Assembly (NCBI GenBank): GCA_025146925.1
Contig: CP102260.1
Location: 1,690,001 to 1,754,000, forward strand
Direction of reading: 5' to 3'
Origin: [Bacteroides] pectinophilus
GTDB lineage: Bacteria > Bacillota > Clostridia > Lachnospirales > Lachnospiraceae
Length of the DNA: 64,000 nucleotides
Shown: positions 52,738 through 62,204 of the stretch, one piece after another
How the letters are laid out: each line of letters begins with the position of its first letter
Numbering within the stretch: position 1 is the stretch's first letter
Translations under genes and position numbers: made by a program
Notes under the pieces: model-generated
What the model was told of the DNA's origin: nothing
What the model saw: the letters and a program-made list of their open reading frames with translations, nothing else
The model's database searches: none

Positions 52738-53754
52738 TTATGCTAATTCTGAGAAGTACTTAATTGTTCTAACCATCTGGCTTGTATATGAATTCTCATT
52801 ATCATACCATGAAACAACCTGAACTTCATATAAGTCATCAGCGATGTGTGAAACCATTGTCTGAGTTGCATCAAAGAGTGAACCATATCTCATACCAACG
52901 ATATCTGAAGATACTATCTCATCTTCGTTGTAGCCGAATGACTCTGTCTGAGCAGCCTTCATTGCAGCATTAATCTCTTCCTTAGTTACATTAGCCTTCT
53001 TAACTACTGCTGTAAGGATTGTTGTTGAGCCTGTTGGAACAGGAACTCTCTGAGCTGAACCGATAAGCTTACCGTTAAGCTCTGGAATAACAAGACCGAT
53101 AGCCTTAGCTGCACCTGTTGAGTTAGGAACAATGTTAACTGCAGCTGCACGGCTTCTTCTAAGGTCGCCCTTTCTCTGAGGACCATCAAGTGTCATCTGA
53201 TCACCTGTGTAAGCATGGATTGTGCACATAATACCTGACTGGATTGGTGCATAACCATTAAGAGCTGCTGCCATAGGAGCAAGACAGTTAGTTGTACATG
53301 AAGCTGCTGAAATAACTGTATCCTCTGGCTTTAATGTATTGTGGTTTACGTTGTAAACGATTGTAGGAAGGTCATTTCCTGCTGGAGCTGAAATAACAAC
53401 CTTTCTGGCACCTGCCTTAATATGAGCTGAAGCCTTCTCCTTAGATGTATAGAAACCTGTACACTCAAGAACAACATCAACACCGATTTCTCCCCAAGGA
53501 AGTTCCTCAGCGTTAGCCTTAGCGTAAATCTTAATCTCCTTACCATCAACTGTGATTGAATCTTCGCCTGCCTTAACTGTATCAGCTAATGCATACTTAC
53601 CCTGTGAAGAATCATACTTAAGAAGGTGTGCAAGCATCTTAGGGCTTGTAAGATCGTTGATTGCAACTACTTCATATCCTTCTGCACCAAACATCTGTCT
53701 GAATGCAAGTCTGCCGATACGGCCAAAACCATTGATTGCTACTTTTACTGCCAT
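52738..53754 (-). CDS. gap: Glyceraldehyde-3-phosphate dehydrogenase
   Basis: A 338-residue NAD-dependent dehydrogenase. The start is ATG at 53754 ([16 protein letters not shown]), with AGGAGG seven bases upstream; the longer open frame to 53841 is spurious. Catalytic Cys153 lies in [13 protein letters not shown], the active His is in the HAYTGDQ segment, and Asp34 in INDLT favours NAD+ over NADP+. It heads the gap-pgk pair and has its own promoter. Confidence 0.97.
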   Translation of the reverse strand: MAVKVAINGFGRIGRLAFRQMFGAEGYEVVAINDLTSPKMLAHLLKYDSSQGKYALADTVKAGEDSITVDGKEIKIYAKANAEELPWGEIGVDVVLECTGFYTSKEKASAHIKAGARKVVISAPAGNDLPTIVYNVNHNTLKPEDTVISAASCTTNCLAPMAAALNGYAPIQSGIMCTIHAYTGDQMTLDGPQRKGDLRRSRAAAVNIVPNSTGAAKAIGLVIPELNGKLIGSAQRVPVPTGSTTILTAVVKKANVTKEEINAAMKAAQTESFGYNEDEIVSSDIVGMRYGSLFDATQTMVSHIADDLYEVQVVSWYDNENSYTSQMVRTIKYFSELA

Positions 53755-53812
53755 TGTAATTCCTCCTAGAATATTTAAAAAAATTATTACCCTATTAACT
53801 ATAGCATTACAT

Positions 53813-53841
53813 ATTTTACATAATAAAATCAAAAAATTCAA
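53813..53841 (-). promoter_or_regulatory. gap: Candidate promoter of gap
   Basis: The minus strand shows -35 TTGAAT (53836-53841) and -10 TAAAAT (53813-53818), 17 bp apart, in a very AT-rich spacer with several other -10-like sequences. Confidence 0.45.
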
Positions 53842-53953
53842 GACAATTTTTTCTTTTTTGCAATTTTTGATAAATATGCTTGTTTTATTGTATGTTTTGT
53901 CGTTTTTTTGTATATTTATCTTATAGTAACGCTATATTTTGTATACAGTATCC

Positions 53954-55624
53954 CTATATCTCATCCATAACACATTTTACAATGTTATTGGCATGATCCG
54001 ACACGCGTTCTACATTAGAAAGTATGTCGAGGAACACAACACCATTCTGTGGGATACACTGTCCATTGGAAAGTCTTTGTATGTGCTTGTCTCTCAATTC
54101 TTCCTCAAAATTATCAACATCATCCTCAAGCTGACGCACCTTACGTACATATTCCGCACTTCCTGTTGCTCTTGCCTGAAGTGCAGTTCCAAATGAATCC
54201 TGAACCATGCTGCATATCTCAACAAGTTCTTTTGTGCCTTCTTCAGAGAACGCAATCTTATGCTCTGTTTTGTACATTGCAATCTCTGCAAGATTCTCTG
54301 CATGGTCTGATATTCTCTCCACATCAATTATTGCATGAAACAGGTCATTAACAAGAAGATGCTGGGACTCATTAAGTGCCAGATTATTAACTTTAGCAAG
54401 GAATGCCGTAAGTGTCTCTTCGAGATAATCTACTCTTTTTTCGGTTCTGAATACCTTTTGTGCAAGTTCGGTATCATTATTGATAACAGCCTGCATGGAA
54501 TCACATATATTCTGATATGATATTCTTCCCATCTGGAGGACTTCCTTAAGTGACGTCTCGACTGCAAACGATGGTGACTCAAGAATTCTGTCATCAAGGT
54601 GGGTCTGCGGATAATCACTGTCTGTCTGTACATCTGTTGCTGCCTCATCCTCTCCGGGAACAATTACAGCAGAAAGCTTAACAAGTACATTCACAAACAT
54701 AGACATAATAAGTGTACATGTAATGTTAAAGAATGTATGGAAAAGTGATATTTCAACACTTGTAATATTGTGTGCCGCAATATCAGGTCTTATTGCAAAT
54801 AATACAAATGCAAGCGTACCAAAAAGTATTGCACCTGCGACATTGAACAGCAGATGGATACATGCTGCCCTCTTTGCCGTCCTGTTAGCTCCCACACAGG
54901 AAATAAGTGCCGTCACACATGAACCGATATTCTGTCCGAGTGTAATAAATATTGCTGCATTAGTAGTAACAACTCCATTGAGTGCAAGTGTCTGCAAAAT
55001 ACCGACAGATGCAGATGAACTCTGAAGAATCGCTGTAACAATAACACCAACCATAACACCAAGAAGCGGATTAGATCCAAACACTTCAAATGCCTTTGAA
55101 AAAATCGGCAGTTCAGTATAAGGTGATATTGAACCTGACATAAAATCAAGTCCCATAAATAAAAGACCTATACCTACCACTATCTCTCCGGCAAGCTTCT
55201 GCTTGTCCTTCTTGGCAAACAGAATAAGGAACGCACCTATACCGACCAGAAACGGTGCGTAAAATGACGGTGAAAATGCTTTTGCCGCACTTCCAAGCTG
55301 CCCCATTGATACTATCCATGCAGTTATTGTAGTACCAATATTAGCTCCCATGATAACACCGGCAGCCTGCGTAAGTGTAAGAATACCGGCATTAACAAAA
55401 CCAACCACCATAACCGTAGTTGCACCACTGCTTTGTATTATTGCAGTAACAAGCGCACCAACAAGAATCGCAATGAATCTGTTACTGGTAAGCAGTCCAA
55501 GAAGCTTCTGCATCTTGCCGCCTGCCGTCTTCTGCATTCCATCAGCCATAAGATTCATTCCGTAAAGGAACATTCCTATGCCGCCTGCGAACTCAAACAG
55601 ATTACCCACATCCGTTAAACTCAT
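53954..55624 (-). CDS. Na+/phosphate cotransporter, NptA type with PhoU-like C-terminal domain
   Basis: A 556-residue protein with two homologous Na-Pi halves in the membrane and a cytoplasmic PhoU-like helical domain (about 345-540). The two QSS motifs of the transporter repeat, ALVTAIIQSSGATTVM and TAILQSSSASVGIL, are clear. It uses the Na+ gradient to move phosphate; some family members export rather than import. It has no pst or pho neighbours. GGAGG lies close to the ATG. A short AT-rich region separates it from the divergent hisJ-like gene. Confidence 0.9.
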   Translation of the reverse strand: MSLTDVGNLFEFAGGIGMFLYGMNLMADGMQKTAGGKMQKLLGLLTSNRFIAILVGALVTAIIQSSGATTVMVVGFVNAGILTLTQAAGVIMGANIGTTITAWIVSMGQLGSAAKAFSPSFYAPFLVGIGAFLILFAKKDKQKLAGEIVVGIGLLFMGLDFMSGSISPYTELPIFSKAFEVFGSNPLLGVMVGVIVTAILQSSSASVGILQTLALNGVVTTNAAIFITLGQNIGSCVTALISCVGANRTAKRAACIHLLFNVAGAILFGTLAFVLFAIRPDIAAHNITSVEISLFHTFFNITCTLIMSMFVNVLVKLSAVIVPGEDEAATDVQTDSDYPQTHLDDRILESPSFAVETSLKEVLQMGRISYQNICDSMQAVINNDTELAQKVFRTEKRVDYLEETLTAFLAKVNNLALNESQHLLVNDLFHAIIDVERISDHAENLAEIAMYKTEHKIAFSEEGTKELVEICSMVQDSFGTALQARATGSAEYVRKVRQLEDDVDNFEEELRDKHIQRLSNGQCIPQNGVVFLDILSNVERVSDHANNIVKCVMDEI

Positions 55625-55746
55625 AATTCCTCCAGTAGTTGATTTTTAATTATTTTTATCGATAGCATTATATCATTGCCATTCATTTTTGTAAATAAAA
55701 TGTAAGTTTGATGTATATATAAAGTATATTCTGACTATATCAATGT

Positions 55747-55774
55747 CATTGGCTTTTGACCATTGGCTTTTGGC
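55747..55774. repeat. 14-bp tandem direct repeat
   Basis: Two nearly identical 14-bp copies (55747-55760 and 55761-55774, one difference), starting CATTGGCTTTTG, lie between the cotransporter and the phosphatase gene. No coding frame depends on it. Might be an operator pair or a replication slip. Confidence 0.6.
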
Positions 55775-55816
55775 TCCGACCTGCTCCGGCATCACATATA
55801 TTATCATCATGTATCC

Positions 55817-55845
55817 TTGACGTATATCAACGCCCATCTTATAAT
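55817..55845 (+). promoter_or_regulatory. Near-consensus promoter of the histidinol phosphatase gene
   Basis: The -35 TTGACG (55817-55822) and the -10 TATAAT (55840-55845) are spaced by exactly 17 bp, about 35 nt before the start codon. This is the best plus-strand promoter in the window. Confidence 0.7.
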
Positions 55846-55880
55846 TTTACTGTCTGAAAACACTGTATGGAGGATACACA

Positions 55881-56699
55881 ATGAATATAATAAGTGACAA
55901 TCATCTTCACTCTTCATTCTCATCTGATTCAAACGCTTCATCGGAATCAATGATTCAAAAAGCTTTAAAACTTGGACTTACATCCATGTGCTTCACGGAG
56001 CATAATGACTACGACTACCCTCCCGAGGATGGGAAAATCGTCTTTAAAATTGACTTTGACAGTTACTTTGATACACTGTCCGGGCTGCGTGAAAAATACC
56101 GCAGTCAGATTGATATACGGATCGGTATTGAGCAGGGACTTATGGCGAGTGTGGCTTCAAAAGTTGATGCATTCGACTCTGACAGCCGTCTTGATTTTAT
56201 AATCGGTTCATCGCACCTTGTCAACGGAGACGATCCGTATTACCCTGAATTCTGGGAATATTCAGATGTAAAAACAGCCATACTTTCTTACTATGAAAGC
56301 ATTATCGATAATCTGAACACATGTCATAATTTTGATGTGTACGGCCATATTGATTACATAGCACGTTATATTCCAAAAGACCGTATATCCGAATACAAAG
56401 AAAAAGATTTTTATGATATCCTCGATGCTATATTGCATACAATAATTACGAATGGCAAAGGTATTGAACTCAACACTGCCGGTCTTCGCTACAGCACCGC
56501 ACAGACTAACCCATCACCATTTATTCTCAGAAGATATCGTGAACTTGGCGGAGAGATTATTACGGTAGGATCTGATGCCCACGCTCCTGAATATCTTGCA
56601 TATTCCTTCGACAGAATACCGGTTATTCTCAAAGAAGCAGGCTTCAGATATTATACTGAGTTTCGGGCAAGGAAGCCTGAATTCAAAAAGCTTTATTAA
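55881..56699 (+). CDS. PHP-domain histidinol-phosphatase (HisJ/HisK type)
   Basis: A 272-residue PHP metallophosphatase. Metal-binding signatures are DNHLHSSFSSD at the N terminus, TEHNDY, IEQGL, SSHLVNG, YGHIDYIARY and the final GSDAHAPEY. HisJ/HisK enzymes dephosphorylate histidinol phosphate in histidine synthesis; relatives act on other phosphomonoesters, and no his genes are near, so the substrate is inferred. GGAGG lies seven bases before the ATG, and a strong promoter precedes it. It is convergent with rny across a bidirectional terminator. Confidence 0.88.
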   Translation: MNIISDNHLHSSFSSDSNASSESMIQKALKLGLTSMCFTEHNDYDYPPEDGKIVFKIDFDSYFDTLSGLREKYRSQIDIRIGIEQGLMASVASKVDAFDSDSRLDFIIGSSHLVNGDDPYYPEFWEYSDVKTAILSYYESIIDNLNTCHNFDVYGHIDYIARYIPKDRISEYKEKDFYDILDAILHTIITNGKGIELNTAGLRYSTAQTNPSPFILRRYRELGGEIITVGSDAHAPEYLAYSFDRIPVILKEAGFRYYTEFRARKPEFKKLY

Positions 56700-56731
56700 T
56701 CTGCATTTTGTTAATTGGTGGAATTTAAAAA

Positions 56732-56768
56732 GGAAAGTATTGAAAACATTACATCTTCAATACTTTCC
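56732..56768. terminator. Bidirectional terminator between hisJ-like gene and rny
   Basis: A perfect 13-bp stem (56732-56744 with 56756-56768) with an 11-nt loop and A/T-rich flanks lies between convergent stop codons. Confidence 0.85.
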
Positions 56769-56797
56769 TATTTTAGTTTTAGAACAATTTCATATGC

Positions 56798-58375
56798 CTA
56801 CTTGGCGTAATCAGTCGCTCTTGATTCCCGGATAACATTAACCTTAATCTGACCAGGATATTCCATCTCAGATTCAATCTGCTTTGAAATATCTCTTGCC
56901 ATAATAACCATATCCGCATCACTAACGACTTCAGGAACTACCATTATTCGAATTTCTCTACCCGCCTGAACAGCAAATGACTTCTCAACTCCCTTATATG
57001 AGTTGGCGATATCTTCTAATTGTTTAAGTCTGTTTGAATATGTCTCTAACGTCTCTCTACGAGCGCCCGGTCTTGCTGCTGATATAGCATCAGCTGCCTG
57101 TACTATACAGGCGATAAGGCTCTCCGGCTCAACGTCTCCATGATGTGCCTCTACTGCATTAATAACAACTGGTGATTCCTTATACTTCTTACAAAGATCT
57201 ACACCAATCTGAATATGCGAACCTTCCATCTCATGGTCAACAGCTTTACCGATGTCGTGAAGCAGACCTGCTCTCTTGGCAAGTCTTACATCTGTACCAA
57301 CTTCGGCAGCTAAAAGTCCTGACAACTGTGAAACTTCAATTGAATGCTTAAGTGCATTCTGACCATAACTTGTTCTGAACTTCATCTTACCTAAGAGCCT
57401 TACAAGCTCAGGATGCAGTCCATGCACACCAGTCTCAAGTGTTGCGGCTTCACCTTCCTCACGAATTATCGTCTCAACTTCCTTCTGCGCCTTCTCAACC
57501 ATCTCCTCAATTCTTGCCGGATGAATACGTCCATCAAGAATGAGCTTTTCCAATGCAATTCTCGCTACTTCTCTACGAATAGGATCAAAGCCTGATAAGA
57601 CAACAGCTTCCGGTGTATCATCAATAATCAGTTCTACACCTGTAAGCGTCTCAAGAGTACGTATATTACGTCCCTCACGTCCGATAATACGTCCCTTCAT
57701 CTCATCGTTAGGAAGCTGTACAACTGAAATAGTAGTCTCGGCAACATGGTCAGCAGCACACTTCTGGATAGCTGTTACCACATAATCCTTAGCCTTCTTA
57801 TCAGCCTCTTCCTTTGCCTTAGTCTCCATTGATTTGATCATTACAGCAGTGTCATGTTTTACTTCTTCTTCAACAGTCTTTAAAAGATATTCTTTTGCTT
57901 GTTCGGAGGTCAATCCTGAGATTTTCTCAAGTTCCTGTTGCCTTTTTTGCTCAAGTTCTTCGACCTTCTGTCTTGTCTTGGCAAGTTCTTCTTCCTTGCG
58001 GGCAAGATTAAGATCTCTCTTTTCTACAGCTTCAGTCTTCTTATCAAGAGTCTCTTCCTTGGCAAGAACACGCTTCTCATACTTTTGTATCTCAGCACGT
58101 CTTTCGCGAACTTCTTTATCAAGTTCATTCTGAACTTTGATCTTTTCTTCCTTCGCTTCAAGCAAGGCTTCCCTTGACTGCGCTTCAGCTGCTTTCTTTG
58201 CCTCATCTGCCTTCTTTCTGGCATCATCAAGTAACTTGTTGGCACGCTCGTTCGCACTGCCAATAGTTGCGTTAGTTTTCTTCTCGATTGAAGACTTGGC
58301 AATAACCCATGTAATAGGTGCGACTATAACTAATGTGATAATCACAGCAATAAGCACTGGCAAAAAACCTGACAC
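56798..58375 (-). CDS. rny: Ribonuclease Y
   Basis: A membrane-anchored endoribonuclease that initiates mRNA decay, 525 residues. One N-terminal helix (about 5-25) is followed by a long coiled coil (about 35-190), a KH domain ([15 protein letters not shown]), and an HD domain with [12 protein letters not shown] and AVEAHHGD. The start codon is GTG at 58375, with GGAGG seven bases upstream. It stands at the end of the recA-recX series, an arrangement common in Firmicutes. Confidence 0.96.
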   Translation of the reverse strand: MSGFLPVLIAVIITLVIVAPITWVIAKSSIEKKTNATIGSANERANKLLDDARKKADEAKKAAEAQSREALLEAKEEKIKVQNELDKEVRERRAEIQKYEKRVLAKEETLDKKTEAVEKRDLNLARKEEELAKTRQKVEELEQKRQQELEKISGLTSEQAKEYLLKTVEEEVKHDTAVMIKSMETKAKEEADKKAKDYVVTAIQKCAADHVAETTISVVQLPNDEMKGRIIGREGRNIRTLETLTGVELIIDDTPEAVVLSGFDPIRREVARIALEKLILDGRIHPARIEEMVEKAQKEVETIIREEGEAATLETGVHGLHPELVRLLGKMKFRTSYGQNALKHSIEVSQLSGLLAAEVGTDVRLAKRAGLLHDIGKAVDHEMEGSHIQIGVDLCKKYKESPVVINAVEAHHGDVEPESLIACIVQAADAISAARPGARRETLETYSNRLKQLEDIANSYKGVEKSFAVQAGREIRIMVVPEVVSDADMVIMARDISKQIESEMEYPGQIKVNVIRESRATDYAK

Positions 58376-58470
58376 AGGAGCACCTCCTTATTTAGTTTTC
58401 ATTGTACAAACATACAACAGTTAAATATTATACTTTTTTAGCTGTCATGTCAAGCAGATACGCATACTTT

Positions 58471-59100
58471 TCAATGTGTAAGTTCATTCATTACATACTG
58501 TATATTGTCGTAATCGAATCCCTTACGTGCTAGATATGCTATTGTCTTTGACTTTTCCCCGTATGTCATAGCCGACGTGTCATGGCATCTTTTTTCTATC
58601 AGCTTTCTTATAAGATCATTCTGCGCATTACTGTTAGCCGCATAATATTCGTCACATGCACTGTCTATAACAGTCTGTGCAATCCCCTTGGAGTACAGGT
58701 ATGCTTCCATCTGGCGCCTGCTTCTCGTATCTGCCTTGCACCAGACATAATTAGACGCATATCTCGCATCATTAACAAATCCATGTTCTTTCATAAACTG
58801 AATAGTAATGTTAATTATGTTCTCCGGATATTTCCCGTCAGTCAGCTTGTCAGCCAGCTGACTCTCAGTAATGTCACGCCTGGTCACAATATGTAATGCA
58901 CGGTTTCTTGCTCTGTCTTCAAGGATTCTCAGAATATCCGCATACTGTTCCGGTGTTATGCGCACTCCCTCCTCCAACGCAAACTTACGAATCTCCTGAT
59001 TATACAATGCGAATGACTTCCCATTGTCGCTAAGACGCACAAATCTCTTCTTGCTGCTTATGTCTGTAATTCCGACTATCTCATATCCGTCTTCAGACAT
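58471..59100 (-). CDS. recX: Regulatory protein RecX
   Basis: A 209-residue helical protein that binds RecA filaments and limits or reshapes their activity. It has the three-helix repeats of the family, such as ITESQLADKLTDGKYPENII and FVNDARYASNYVWCKA. Start ATG at 59100 is 2 nt after recA, suggesting coupling to it. The N terminus (1-55) carries a beta-rich stretch not always found in shorter RecX. Its end is 95 nt before rny. Confidence 0.9.
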   Translation of the reverse strand: MSEDGYEIVGITDISSKKRFVRLSDNGKSFALYNQEIRKFALEEGVRITPEQYADILRILEDRARNRALHIVTRRDITESQLADKLTDGKYPENIINITIQFMKEHGFVNDARYASNYVWCKADTRSRRQMEAYLYSKGIAQTVIDSACDEYYAANSNAQNDLIRKLIEKRCHDTSAMTYGEKSKTIAYLARKGFDYDNIQYVMNELTH

Positions 59101-59102
59101 TC

Positions 59103-60221
59103 TTATGCCTCACCATCCGCTGCACCCGTAGCAGTCTTTGCCTTGGCCTGACTGTCGGCCTTACCGTCAGCCTTACTATCTGCCTTACCGTCTGCCTTGG
59201 AATTATTCTTAACATCTTCCGCATTAATGCCGATTCCGTGTGCCTGCTTAACCTTAGCTACAACTTCCTCCATTACATCAGGATGTTCATCAAGATACTT
59301 CTTGGCATTCTCACGTCCCTGTCCGATCTTCTCACCGTTATATGCAAACCATGATCCGCTCTTCTGGATAATATCATCCTTGGCAGCAATATCAATAACA
59401 TCGCCTGATTTTGATATTCCTTTGCCGAACATTATATCGAACTCTGCTTCCTTGAAAGGCGGCGCTACCTTGTTCTTGACAACCTTAACCTTGACATGGT
59501 TACCAACAGCCTCATCACCCGACTTAATTGTCGTAATCCTGCGGACGTCAAGTCTTACAGATGCGTAGAACTTAAGTGCATTACCTCCTGTCGTAGTCTC
59601 AGGATTACCAAACATAACACCAATCTTCTGTCTTATCTGGTTGATAAATATAACTATACAGTTGTTGCTGCTTGCAACAGGCGTAAGCTTACGCATTGCC
59701 TGTGACATAAGTCTTGCCTGCTGTCCCATTGTTGCATCACCCATATTGCCATCAATCTCTGCCTTAGGCACAAGAGCTGCGACAGAGTCTACTACAACAA
59801 TGTCAACTGCACCTGAACGCACCATTGTCTCTGTAATCTCAAGAGCCTGCTCTCCGCAATCCGGCTGGGATATATACAGATTATCAATATCGACACCTAT
59901 ATTCTTGGCATATACAGGATCCAGCGCATGCTCTGCATCTATAAATCCGGCAATTCCGCCTCTCTTCTGCACTTCTGCCACCACATGAAGTGCGACAGTA
60001 GTCTTACCACTTGATTCAGGTCCGTATATCTCAATAACCCTTCCTCTCGGAAGTCCTCCTACACCGAGTGCAAGGTCAAGTCCAAGTGACCCTGTAGGGA
60101 CTGTCTCTACATTCATGTTAGCTGATGAATCGCCAAGCTTCATTACAGTTCCCTTGCCAAACTGCTTCTCAATATTATTAATCGCTGCATCAAGCGCCTT
60201 AAGCTTATCTTCGTTAGCCAT
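59103..60221 (-). CDS. recA: RecA recombinase with repeat-rich C-terminal tail
   Basis: The 372-residue strand-exchange protein. Walker A GPESSGKT lies at 67-74; Walker B-type VVVDSVAAL, the L1/L2 DNA-binding loops ([18 protein letters not shown] and [20 protein letters not shown]) and the C-terminal domain are intact. The tail (about 340-372) is an alternating Lys-Ala-Asp-Gly/Ser repeat, unlike the plain acidic tail of many RecA proteins. GGAGGG precedes the ATG. A strong promoter and an SOS-box-like site lie directly upstream. Confidence 0.97.
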   Translation of the reverse strand: MANEDKLKALDAAINNIEKQFGKGTVMKLGDSSANMNVETVPTGSLGLDLALGVGGLPRGRVIEIYGPESSGKTTVALHVVAEVQKRGGIAGFIDAEHALDPVYAKNIGVDIDNLYISQPDCGEQALEITETMVRSGAVDIVVVDSVAALVPKAEIDGNMGDATMGQQARLMSQAMRKLTPVASSNNCIVIFINQIRQKIGVMFGNPETTTGGNALKFYASVRLDVRRITTIKSGDEAVGNHVKVKVVKNKVAPPFKEAEFDIMFGKGISKSGDVIDIAAKDDIIQKSGSWFAYNGEKIGQGRENAKKYLDEHPDVMEEVVAKVKQAHGIGINAEDVKNNSKADGKADSKADGKADSQAKAKTATGAADGEA

Positions 60222-60258
60222 ATTACTTATTACCCTCCGTTATATGAAATTATGTTCG

Positions 60259-60270
60259 GAACATCTGTTT
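60259..60270. promoter_or_regulatory. LexA (SOS) box-like operator of recA
   Basis: Reads GAACATCTGTTT, one base away from the Gram-positive GAAC-N4-GTTC form of the SOS operator. It lies just downstream of the -10 of the recA promoter, where a repressor could block initiation. It overlaps an ATGTTCGGAACAT palindrome. Confidence 0.5.
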
Positions 60271-60283
60271 GTTTCTGAATATA

Positions 60284-60312
60284 AATATATCTGAAATCCA
60301 AACAAATGTCAA
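60284..60312 (-). promoter_or_regulatory. recA: Consensus promoter of recA
   Basis: On the minus strand a perfect -35 TTGACA (60307-60312) and a -10 TATATT (60284-60289) are separated by 17 bp. recA is thus transcribed separately from cinA, whose stop lies about 50 nt upstream. Confidence 0.7.
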
Positions 60313-60363
60313 GTGCTATTTATTCCGTCCGGATTCCAGATATATTGTTGTATATTTCAGTAT

Positions 60364-61611
60364 TTATTTGTCATCCTCGATTATTCTTCTGCGCACCATA
60401 TCAAGTGCCATCACAACAGCCTGTTCACGTATCTTCTGGCGGTTCCCCCTGAACATGAATTCTTTGACGGTAACCTTGTCCCTGTAATAACATCCTATAT
60501 ATACAAGACCTACAGGCTTGCCTTCAGACGGTTCAGGACCGGCAACACCTGTAACCGATACACCAACTTCGGCATCTGATGCGAGTATAGCTCCCTTCGC
60601 CATCTCTTTGGCAGTCTCCTTACTCACAGCACCGTATTTTTTAAGGATTGCTTTGTCCACACTTAATGCCTTGCGCTTTGCCTTATTGGAATATGTTACG
60701 AATCCCTGTGAAAATACTTCGGAAGCACCGCTCACATTAACAAGCCTTCCCGCAAGGAGTCCGCCCGTACATGATTCTGCCGTCACAATCTTAAGTCCCT
60801 TCTTATCAAGCATCTCAACAACAACATCCTCAAGATTGCAATCTGCATCTACAGTATATACATCTTCCCTGAATCTGCTCTTTATCTCCTTGGCAACAGG
60901 CTTGACAAGCTCTTTTGCAGCATCTTCGGTGTCTGCACTTGCCGTAATCCTTATCTGCACTTCGCCTGTCTTGGCATATGTTGCAACAGTAGGATTGTCC
61001 TGGGCATCTATAAGGTCAATAATCTTCGTCTCCGCCTGGCTCTCTCCAATTCCACACAGCTTTATTGTCCTTGAGAAAATCGCCTTCGGGTTACGGGCCA
61101 TAAGATATGGCTTAATATCTTTCCTGAACATGACCTCAAGTTCATTAGGCGGTCCCGGAATTAATATAAGCGCTTTGTCACCGCGTTCCATTATAATTCC
61201 GGGCGCGGTACCGTTGCGGTTGTCTATTACGATGGCTCCTTCAGGTACCATAGCCTGTTTCCAATTATTATCAGTTATATTATCCTTATAAATGCTGTTC
61301 TTAAGTACATTCCCAATATGTTCCCTTGTGTGGGCATCTTCAACAAGTCCCTTACCCATGACTGATGCAGCAGTCTGCATTGTGATATCATCTTCCGTAG
61401 GTCCGAGTCCCCCTGTTATAATTACCGTATCAGCTCTTCCAAGAGCAAGATTAATTGCATCTGAAAGTCTGTCAGGATTATCACCCACAACCTGCTGGTT
61501 GTAGATGGAAAGTCCTATTGAAGCACATCCTGCTGAAAGAAATGCCGCATTGGTATTAACAATACTTCCCATAAGTATCTCAGTTCCTACAGATATCAGT
61601 TCAACTGTCAT
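60364..61611 (-). CDS. cinA: CinA family competence/damage-inducible protein
   Basis: A 415-residue protein with an N-terminal MoaB/MPT-binding-like domain (GTEILMGSIVNTNAAFLS, IITGGLGPTEDD, ILIPGPPNELE) and a C-terminal NMN deamidase-like domain (ESCTGGLLAGRLVN, SVTGVAGPEPSEGKPVGLVY). Such proteins have nicotinamide mononucleotide deamidase and ADP-ribose hydrolase activity in other bacteria. The order pgsA-cinA-recA is conserved in Gram-positives. GGAG precedes the ATG, after a short GTGC/GCAC hairpin in the 50-nt intergenic gap. Confidence 0.93.
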   Translation of the reverse strand: MTVELISVGTEILMGSIVNTNAAFLSAGCASIGLSIYNQQVVGDNPDRLSDAINLALGRADTVIITGGLGPTEDDITMQTAASVMGKGLVEDAHTREHIGNVLKNSIYKDNITDNNWKQAMVPEGAIVIDNRNGTAPGIIMERGDKALILIPGPPNELEVMFRKDIKPYLMARNPKAIFSRTIKLCGIGESQAETKIIDLIDAQDNPTVATYAKTGEVQIRITASADTEDAAKELVKPVAKEIKSRFREDVYTVDADCNLEDVVVEMLDKKGLKIVTAESCTGGLLAGRLVNVSGASEVFSQGFVTYSNKAKRKALSVDKAILKKYGAVSKETAKEMAKGAILASDAEVGVSVTGVAGPEPSEGKPVGLVYIGCYYRDKVTVKEFMFRGNRQKIREQAVVMALDMVRRRIIEDDK

Positions 61612-61661
61612 ATTTTCTCCAATCCGTGCATACGCACAATAACAGGTCTGTCAGATGCAGG

Positions 61662-62204
61662 TTACTTATCATCCGACATAACGCCTATGTTCCTGTAAAT
61701 GTAATCAACGAGTGAGATTACCGTAAGTGCAAGCGCAATATATACAAAAATCCATTCAACTGTATCAGCATATGGGTAATCAAGCTGCAGAATAAGAAGA
61801 ATAGTCATAATCATCTGAAATGTTGTCTTGAACTTTCCCCAGTAGTTAGCCGCTATAACTACGCCCTTATCAGCTGCAATCAGCCTGAAACCGCTTATTA
61901 TGAATTCCCTGCTTATGATTATTATTACTATCCACGCAGGGAGATAGCCCAGCTCAACAAAAGCTATAAGCGCTGAACATACAAGAAGCTTATCGGCAAG
62001 CGGATCCATAAACTTTCCAAAGTTAGTTACAAGATTGTACTTTCTGGCAATCCTGCCATCAAGCATGTCCGTAAGACTTGCAAGTACAAATACTGCCGCC
62101 GCAATATATTTTGATGCATCACCTGCACAATCAGTAAGCAGGAATACCAGAAATACCGGAATCATAATGACTCTTAATACTGTAAGTTTATTCGGCAAAT
62201 TCAT
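61662..62204 (-). CDS. pgsA: CDP-diacylglycerol-glycerol-3-phosphate phosphatidyltransferase
   Basis: A 180-residue integral membrane enzyme of phosphatidylglycerol synthesis, with the CDP-alcohol phosphotransferase signature in LDGRIARKYN (about 49-58), followed by the Gly and the two Asp of FGKFMDPLADK. About five to six helices are visible. Its ATG lies inside the end of rimO (17-nt overlap), so the two are translationally coupled; GGAGAG lies before the start. Confidence 0.95.
   Translation of the reverse strand: MNLPNKLTVLRVIMIPVFLVFLLTDCAGDASKYIAAAVFVLASLTDMLDGRIARKYNLVTNFGKFMDPLADKLLVCSALIAFVELGYLPAWIVIIIISREFIISGFRLIAADKGVVIAANYWGKFKTTFQMIMTILLILQLDYPYADTVEWIFVYIALALTVISLVDYIYRNIGVMSDDK

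Noticed and set aside
60518-61291. 257-codon plus-strand open frame inside cinA
   Set aside because: Antisense shadow, caused by codon bias on the true strand; low-complexity Ser/Leu product.
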